Part shown: positions 57,906-64,000 of the stretch, piece after piece
Position numbering within the stretch: the first letter of the stretch is position 1
Layout: every line of letters starts with the position of its first letter
Assembly: GCA_026419785.1 (NCBI GenBank)
Contig: JAODTK010003333.1
Coordinates: 1-64,000, forward strand
DNA: 64,000 nucleotides
Direction: 5' to 3'
Source of the DNA: Sclerodactyla briareus
Taxonomy: Eukaryota > Echinodermata > Holothuroidea > Dendrochirotida > Sclerodactylidae
Position numbers and translations under genes: made by a program
The notes under the pieces: generated by a model
Databases searched by the model: none
What the model was told of the DNA's origin: nothing
Seen by the model: the letters and a program-made list of their open reading frames with translations, nothing else

Positions 57906-58350
57906 ATTAGCCTTATTGCCCTTTAATGCCTTTGAAATTGAACCGCAACAGGGTCAGACATGTCCCAATGGGTCAGGACATTGGGTCCCAAGTTTGTTGA
58001 ACATCCATAACAGAATGAATTTGGGGCAAAAAGGCAATTGTTAACACCCTGGATGGATGGATGGATGGATGCGATGGAGTGCAAGATGAATTGGACATAG
58101 AACAGCACCAATTGTGGAGGTCATAGGTGGCAACTGTTACTGGTAGAAACTAATGTCAGGCCCTATGGTCTGTTCGAACCTTGTTTGGATTAACTGACAG
58201 TGTATTGTACCTTCAGGTACTGAGATGTTCTAGTTGGTAGTTACTCGGTTACCCACTGGCTTAGGGGCTGTCTGTACGCTACCGAGTGACCTAAGAATAT
58301 CATTATCCTAAATTATGATGCAACCATGAACAGGTTCGAGTGGAGGGTAG
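57906..58350. other. Repeat remnants before the lectin exon
   Basis: Contains a (GGAT)n run at 58053-58073 and a relative of the 56.1-56.5 kb repeat. Nothing else was seen. Confidence 0.5.
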
Positions 58351-58505
58351 CTCATGTTTGAGTGTCCCAAAGGCATAATCCAGATCAAGTCCGCCCTCTT
58401 CATAAGGACGGAAAATACCGTGGACATCTATGACCCTAGTACATTGCAACGATACTTAACGACAATGAAAATGTTGAAGTGGCCACATTATGGTGATCTG
58501 GTTTG
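58351..58505 (+). CDS. SUEL/Gal-lectin domain exon, partial
   Basis: After GAGGGTAG the frame reads LMFECPKGIIQIKSALFIRT followed by ENTVDIYDPSTLQRYL. The galactose/rhamnose-binding SUEL domain starts L-x-C-P-x-G-x-I-x-I-x-S-A-x-(Y/F)-G-R-T-(D/E), and this peptide matches nearly every fixed position except Gly in GRT (Ile here). The domain occurs in sea-urchin egg lectin, latrophilins and PKD1-like/REJ proteins. Only the first half is visible. The second Cys and the C-terminal KYL-x-V-x-Y-x-C motif are missing, so it is a split exon or a fragment. A possible donor (GTGATC) lies at 58493. CTGTCTGTCCGTC simple sequence follows at once. Confidence 0.5.
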
Positions 58506-58660
58506 TCTTCTGTCTGTCTGTCCGTCCCGCCGTCGTCCGTCTGTCAGCAGTTCTATCATTGTGGATTCTCAGAACCTTATCATCACGTATGATTTGCCTT
58601 TGAACATTATAGTTATCTTCAGCGGGAATGGCAATTGGTTCCTTGTGAGCGATAATTTTT
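58506..58660 (+). repeat. CTGTCCGTC simple sequence and repeat flank
   Basis: A short (CTGT)n/(CCGTC)n run at about 58506-58548 precedes the element below. No exon was seen. Confidence 0.6.
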
Positions 58661-59338
58661 TATTCCTTGATGACGTCAGAGGAATCTATGCAGTCATGAT
58701 AGTGCGTTGGTGTGTGACGTCTAGCTTGTAACATGATAAACTCAACCCGCGATGAATCAAGGTCAGTACAGGTAATGGGTTCCCCATAATGAATACAAGA
58801 TTCCTATTGTTTTGGGGTTATGTCGCAAGGTCAAGAGAGGTCAAAGTTTGAAAATTTTGTTGACACGGTAAGCCAGGAATGGGGGGGCCCTGGGGGGGTT
58901 GATCAAGTTGAAATTTGGTGTGTAGCTTTCTTATGGGGATTCCAGGAACCGTATGTTTTTGGTTTTAGGTTAGGGTGAATTTCGGTCAAAATTGAAAAAT
59001 TGTGAATAGTCAATGTTGCCCAATTATGGCTTGTAACATGTAACTCATTCACTGGATGTGAGAGACCCTACGTGGTATGGCAGTTTCACCACAATGAGTA
59101 CATGAAAAACCCTATTGTTTTGGGGTGGGTTAGAGGTACATTTGAGGTCACCATAGGTCAAAGTCGGAAAATCTCAAAATTCAGTTTGTAGCTTTCTTAT
59201 CAAGAGTATGGAACCCATTGGGTTGGTGGGGTAAATGGGAAAATTTGTCAGAGGTTATGTTGCCTATAATGGAGCTGGTGCAATCTCCCCATTTGTCCTG
59301 GGTCTAGCTATAGGTTGTCAGAAAGGTCAAGGAATCAC
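58661..59338 (+). mobile_element. Short member of the TIR/305-bp element family
   Basis: The left end TATTCCTTGATGAC resembles, and the right end GTCAAGGAATCAC (59326-59338) equals, the ends of the unit at 46829-50251. The interior contains about two 305-type units (CCTATTGTTTTGGGG, TAGCTTTCTTATGGGG). It is followed by a close variant of the AAGCCTTTGGCTT palindrome (59340-59353). Confidence 0.5.
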
Positions 59339-59390
59339 TAAGCCTTTGGGCTTCGTGACGTTGAAGGACTTTGGTAAGCTGCTTCCTGGT

Positions 59391-59662
59391 TAAGTTTACA
59401 GTGTGATTCAGGACTTGATGCTGGCAGAGTGGAAGCAATGTTTCCCTTTCCTATTCCCAGATAAGGAGATACAAGAACAGCGACCAGGTGCGCTAAGAAG
59501 GGGAGTATTGTTACAACAAACTGAAGCTGGTGTTTGTCATGCAGAGAGACCCTGGAACAGCTAAAACCTATCAAGAGCAGAAGTCCGCCCCAATAAGGAA
59601 AATGTGAAAGTCCGAGCGCTGAGGAAAAGAAAGGAGGTCGGTAAAGATGAATTCATAGTTGT
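59391..59662 (+). CDS. Unidentified coding-like stretch
   Basis: After AAGTTTACAG one frame reads VIQDLMLAEWKQCFPFLFPD, KEIQEQRPGALRRGVLLQQT and EAGVCHAERPWNS. It then meets TAA at about 59561. The same frame continues NLSRAEVRPNKENVKVRALR, KRKEVGKDEFIVVVLKC to a stop. It is protein-like but not recognised, and the internal stop makes it a decayed element ORF or an exon with an error. Confidence 0.25.
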
Positions 59663-59667
59663 AGTCC

Positions 59668-59886
59668 TCAAATGCTAGAACCTTTGTCGAAATCCGGGCG
59701 TACAAATTGCAAACCTATAAAGTGCTTGGAGCACATCTCCGAGCTTGGGAATATCCATGAAGCAGCATATTCAACTACACGTGTTTCATTCCTCGGTGAA
59801 GCAGAAGAATCTATGTGTTCAGGATGTGCATGAGGTAGATGTGCTAGGTGAGATTGACCATCTCTGGATGGAGTGGCCGTGTACAT
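59668..59886 (+). other. Second coding-like stretch, frame-shifted
   Basis: MLEPLSKSGRTNCKPIKCLE and HISELGNIHEAAYSTT are open in one plus frame. Another plus frame continues KQKNLCVQDVHEVDVLGEID, HLWMEWPCT to a stop at 59886. A minus-strand frame also spans it. Possibly a retroelement remnant continuing from 59.4-59.66 kb. Not recognised. Confidence 0.25.
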
Positions 59887-61269
59887 AAAATCAATCCATA
59901 TTGGTTACGGTGACACCTTGGGCGGGGCCTGAAAGATAACTTTGAGTGTAAGATACAAATCCCATTGGAATTTTGGGGTAGGTAGGGAATATTGTGCAGG
60001 CCTATCCTACTTTCAAAGGATGTTAGGCGGGCTGGCTCAAACTTAAGATTAATCGAATTATTAGTGCAAATGATTTTCGATCAAGAGAATATAAAGTTCC
60101 GATTAATCGGCAGATACAAAATAAGCAATGTTTTGGCCCTATCTCCCGTTCTGACAGTGTCTGACTCTAGACACACACTGATATTGTAACAGAGAAAGCT
60201 CTGCCAGTCAGCCTTATTCATGTGTTGTACATGTCTGTCCAGGAGAAATACGATACGACCTCCCTGCAATACATACCTACCAGAATTAATACAGAAGAAA
60301 TTTGACTAATCTGATTATTATCGTGTCCAAATTGATAATCAATTATTAGGTTAATAGCGAGGTCACAGCCCTAATGTTAGGTGGTGTACCACACAGGCAT
60401 TGTATTAGTGGCTATTATTTTTCTAATGCTAAAAATTTTTCACATTGGGTGTTTGCAGCCTGCAATTTTCCATATATGAGCCACTTCGAATCTAGTTTCC
60501 CTGTTACTATACCGTGAGGAGATGAAAGGTTCTTAAAAAAAAGTCAGAATATGCATGGTTCATTTCAGAATTGAATGCTCTTTTTTATGGCACTAAAACT
60601 ACCCTGCAGAGAAACGGCTGCTTCCTCCCCCCAATCTGTTTTTCATGATTGGGTTCAATTTTCTTTAGCATTGTACAAGGAATTGGATGGTAGAAGGTCA
60701 TTAAGAGGTGTAGGGCAATTATGTTCAATTGTAAAAATAATATTCAAATTACAATGTTTTTGGCCCTTGAATACTCATGATTTGATGGATTTGACCACAC
60801 TTGGTCACAATATTTAATTACCATGGGTTCATCATTGACCACCTAAAATCAAGGTCAAATGCATAACAGGGCATAATGGCCAGTTTGTAGAAAACTGCAA
60901 AATCTCTTTTTCCTGCAGATTAATTCAGATTGCCATGATATGTGAACAGTATGCATTAAATAGTATAACCTTATGGGTCCCACAGTAATTGAAGGTGGAA
61001 GGTCATTTAAAAGGGGTGTTAGGCATTTTTGTTCACCTTGTAGATTAATCCAATTTTTCATGTTTGGCCAGTTAAATCTCATTATCAATATTCTTGACTT
61101 CTGGGTGACATTTGACCACCCAAAGTTGAGGTCAGAGTCATTGACAGAGCCTAATGGCCATTTTGTGGATGTAGTGCCACAGCATTGGTACACCCGAACA
61201 TACTGACGCGTATATCTAGGAGATGAATACCTATGCCTTCTCCTTGGGGAGCCTCAGGGATGGGTAAAT
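59887..61269. other. Interval with diverged dispersed repeats, no gene
   Basis: At 60680-61190 are diverged units with AACTGCAAAAT, GGTCATTTAAAAGGGG and GACCACC, relatives of the 42.8 and 45.9 kb repeats. Minus- and plus-strand frames of 77-112 codons over them are repeat-derived. Confidence 0.5.
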
Positions 61270-62480
61270 TATATAAATATATAGGTAAGATGTTCTCTTC
61301 ATAGGTGACGAACTCCTAAGTGGTTGATAGGGAAAATTGTTCTTTGGTCATAGGTTAACTGTTCTGTGAGAGATGGCAAATCTTCTCTGTATACCTAATT
61401 CCTCATGAGTGTATGGGTAAAAAAAAATTTATTTGTAGGGTCATAAGTTAACGCCTCCGTGAGTGATAGGTTAGAATTGTTCGCTGTCATGAGGTTAACT
61501 CCTCAGTGGGTGATAGGTAGATTGTTCTCTGGTCAAGGTAACTCCGCAGTGAGTGAGGGGTAGATTGTTCTCTGTCATGAGGTTTAACTCCTCAGTGAGT
61601 GATAGGTAGATTGTTCTCTGTCATAGTTAACTCCTCAGTGAGGGATGGTAGATTAATTCTCTGTCATAATTAACTCCTCAGTGATGATATGTTAAATTGT
61701 CTCCTTCAAAGTTAACTTCTCACTGACTGAATGTTGATTGTTTTCATCTGTCATAGGTTAACTCCTCAGTGAGTGATAGGTAATTACATTCTCTGTCATA
61801 AGTTACTCCTCAGTGAGTGATAGTAGAGTGTTCTCTGTCATAGGTTAACTCCTCAGTGAGTTGAGAGTCTAATCCTTCTTGTTGTAGAATAACTCCTCAT
61901 GAGGGATGGGCGCATTGTTCTCTGTCAATACCGAATTCTCAGTGAGGGAATGGGTGAATTCGTCTCTGTCTTAGGGTAACTCCTCACCGAGTGATGGGTG
62001 AATTCTCCTCTGTCGTAGGGTAAACTCCCCAGTGAGTGATGGGTAAATTCTTCTCTGTCGTAGGGTAACTCCTCACCGAGTGATGGGTAAATTCTCCTCT
62101 GTCTTAGGGTAACTCCTCACTGAGTGATGGTAATGCTTCTCTGTCGTAGGGTACCTCCCCTCCGATTTGATGGGGTAATTCTTCTCTGTCTTAGGTAATC
62201 CTCACTGAGTGATGGGAAAGTCTTCTCGTTCTTAGGGTAACTCCTCACTGAGTGAGGGTAAATAATTCTTCCTGTCCGTAGGTAACTCCCCCCCGAGTGA
62301 TGGGTAATTCTTCTCTTTCTTAAGGTAACGTCCTCACCGAGTGATGGGGTTAAATCTCCTCGTCGGATGGTACTCCCTAGGGAGTGATGGGTAAATTCTT
62401 CTCTCTGTCTTGGGTAACTCCTCACTGAGGGATGGTAAATTCTCCTCTGTCGTAGGGTATCTCCTAGTGAGTAAAGGGTA
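61270..62480 (+). repeat. About 43-bp minisatellite, about 26 copies
   Basis: Units read roughly TAACTCCTCAGTGAGTGA followed by TAGGTAGATTGTTCTCTGTC and ATAGG. From about 61975 the variant GGTAACTCCTCACTGAGTGA with AAATTCTTCTCTGTC and TTAG or GTAG dominates. Spacing averages 43-44 bp with many small indels. Units abut directly, so this is not a CRISPR array. Confidence 0.92.
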
Positions 62481-63216
62481 ACTTTTCTTTGTTGTGCTCG
62501 CTTTAATTATACCTCTCGACCTGTGTTTGTAATGCTACGGGAGAGTAGGGAAAACAATCTGGCGCCCCACCGTTACCACTGTACAACACTGTAATTAAAA
62601 TGGATGATAATGATATCGAGTCAAGTTCGCAGAGACATTTTTGTGGCTGACGCATACACACGCTTCATCACATCAACTAAATATCGTTCAACTCCCCATA
62701 CGAAATTACATATGCTATACAAACACAACTTGGCAATTAACCCTCCCAGCACAACCCCCCCTTCCCCCCCACAATGTCCCTCTACAAATCAGGAAGGCTC
62801 AAAAGCAGTGACACTGTGAAAATTACCAATTGAGACACTGGATATTAAATGTTGTTTGTACCCAGACTTCTTGCAACCCAAACTTAGCTGTGAGCATGCG
62901 CACACTGGGTGCTGGCAGTTAAACTAGAATGTGCACAGTTTGAAATGTGAACCATGTCTCATCACTGCTTACAGAAATATAAAAAATTCTCTTGTTTTTC
63001 TACCTCCATCGAAATAATGACCGCAAGTACTGGGGAGAGAATTGCCAAATGACAAAAGTTGTTTTCTGCAGTTTTCCCATCCCCAGCACAGACACATCAG
63101 AAGCTGTCCAACCCGTCCATGTAACATAGACAGTAAAACCGAGGTGAAGGTGACAAACATGAACCTGAGAAAACCCAGAGAAGGACAATATTCACCTTCA
63201 CCTTCAGAAGCCAAGG
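62481..63216. other. No recognised gene
   Basis: A C-rich patch lies at 62747-62771. A plus frame at 63042-63275 (TNMNLRKPREGQYSPSPSEA...) and minus frames opposite it are open but unsupported by splice sites. Confidence 0.45.
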
Positions 63217-63726
63217 CTAGTGATAATGCAGTACCTCAATTAACTGATGAAGGCACAGTACATTCATATTATTGAAACTATAGTTTGTAACACTCCGCCT
63301 GATCTCATCCATGGTCGAAGGACCTGTGACGGTTTGTTGCAACAAATAGTTAGCATAGAATGATTCTGACACAAGGATGGTCTGGAGATGGTTCTTCCAT
63401 CCCCAAAACGCTAGTGAATCGAAGAACGGGAAGGTTGCTGGTACCCTGTGAATTCCTTCATCGGAATCTGGCGATGAACCCGAGCATTGCCTGCTGAGGA
63501 GTTGATCTAGACTTTGATTCACGGGCTGGAGGAGTTTTGCTCTAGAGGCATTTGGCACCAGTGTCTTGGAGGAAGAAAAAAGCAGGTCTCTGTGAGGGGC
63601 TCTGCCCCCATCCCTGTGGAAGACAAGGAGAATGGACAACGCAGAACCCGAGAGCCCGAGAAAGGTGACGGCGATGATGGGGGCAAGAGAGACGCGGCGA
63701 CACAAAACGACGGGGAGAGGATCCAA
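63217..63726 (-). CDS. Possible minus-strand exon/ORF, 169 codons
   Basis: Not recognised. The frame is open from ATG to stop. It starts MDPLPVVLCRRVSLAPIIAV with a hydrophobic stretch (residues about 13-36) that could pass for a signal anchor, and later reads NQSLDQLLSRQCSGSSPDSD and NHLQTILVSESFYANYLLQQ. Its second half (63217-63560) looks protein-like. Its first half overlaps the acidic plus-strand frames below, and both cannot be real there. No TATA or polyA signal was identified. Confidence 0.25.
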   Translation of the reverse strand: MDPLPVVLCRRVSLAPIIAVTFLGLSGSALSILLVFHRDGGRAPHRDLLFSSSKTLVPNASRAKLLQPVNQSLDQLLSRQCSGSSPDSDEGIHRVPATFPFFDSLAFWGWKNHLQTILVSESFYANYLLQQTVTGPSTMDEIRRSVTNYSFNNMNVLCLHQLIEVLHYH

Positions 63727-63922
63727 GCGGAGGCTCCTCCGCCAGAAGAAAGGTGTAAGGACGAAGAGGACGAAGAGGAGGAGCGCCTGGGAGAGGAGTG
63801 GTGGGACAAGGCAAGGAGCTTCTACAGATGACAGAGGAATTCAGGAAGCTGGAACCAGACTACGCCGACCCTGACCAGTCTGAGAAGGATGACATCAAGA
63901 CGAATAGAGTGGGAGTTGAACT
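63514..63922 (+). CDS. Possible acidic plus-strand exon at the window end
   Basis: Not recognised. One frame reads GQRRTREPEKGDGDDGGKRD, AATQNDGERIQAEAPPPEER and EEDEEEERLGEEWWDKA, and then a stop. A second frame, overlapping by one base shift, reads GQGKELLQMTEEFRKLEPDY and ADPDQSEKDDIKTNRVGVEL to a strong donor (GTGAGT at 63923). If a base is missing or extra near 63815, the two join into one acidic exon of about 400 nt. The start is unknown. The region is much more GC-rich than its surroundings. The gene would continue past the window. Confidence 0.4.
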
Positions 63923-64000
63923 GTGAGTGTTCAGCGAGCCTATACCTGGGGACAATGATGATGGTAGGTACTGCAACACTCATCGGTAACATCCAACACA

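Noticed and set aside
61270-62480. Regular short repeats, CRISPR-like at first glance
   Set aside because: Units of about 43 bp abut with no unique spacers, in animal DNA. It is a minisatellite.

Overview
This is nuclear DNA from an animal, most likely a marine invertebrate deuterostome and probably an echinoderm. Four things point that way. Genes are split into short exons inside kilobases of intron. Tandem and dispersed repeats are dense. Nested AGGCCTA palindromes and tRNA-type SINE sequence are present, and there is one SUEL (sea-urchin-egg-lectin type) domain exon. No bacterial, phage, rRNA, complete tRNA or CRISPR features were seen. The species cannot be fixed by eye.

0-21 kb is gene-poor. 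It holds poly-G tracts, microsatellites, a clear but decayed minus-strand LINE reverse-transcriptase remnant (about 6.5-7.75 kb), a 123-bp tandem array (8.95-9.6 kb), a possible hAT-like element (12.1-13.1 kb), one possible minus-strand exon (14.6-14.96 kb) and a 150-bp array with GGGCCC palindromes (17.8-19.1 kb).

21.1 kb to at least 41 kb holds the best gene, a plus-strand relative of HDGF/HDGFL2/PSIP1 (LEDGF). Three exons (about 21.17, 22.86 and 24.08 kb) together encode a PWWP domain. They are followed by acidic and basic exons, an AT-hook exon (about 34 kb), further Lys/Glu/Ser-rich exons (36-41 kb) and a possible start of an integrase-binding-domain-like (IBD) fold at 42.4 kb. By family knowledge such proteins bind methylated nucleosomes through PWWP and AT-hooks and recruit partners through the C-terminal domain. 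Introns carry a SINE, a 60-bp minisatellite split by a transposon-like insert, and 245-bp repeats.

35.9-47.7 kb contains two adjacent tandem duplications, about 2.1 kb (copies from 35.94 and 38.04 kb) and about 3.14 kb (copies from 41.41 and 44.56 kb). Each includes gene exons. The second copies are full of single-base indels, and several single-copy exons also carry one-base frame breaks. This looks more like unpolished long-read sequence, possibly with false duplication, than like decay, but a pseudogene cannot be excluded.

47.7-64 kb holds a 305-bp tandem array inside a transposon-like unit, several unidentified coding-like exons (50.5, 51.9-52.5, 59.4-59.9 and 63.2-63.9 kb), an inverted relative of the 18-kb array (56.7-57.9 kb), the SUEL-type lectin exon (58.35 kb) and a 43-bp minisatellite (61.3-62.5 kb).
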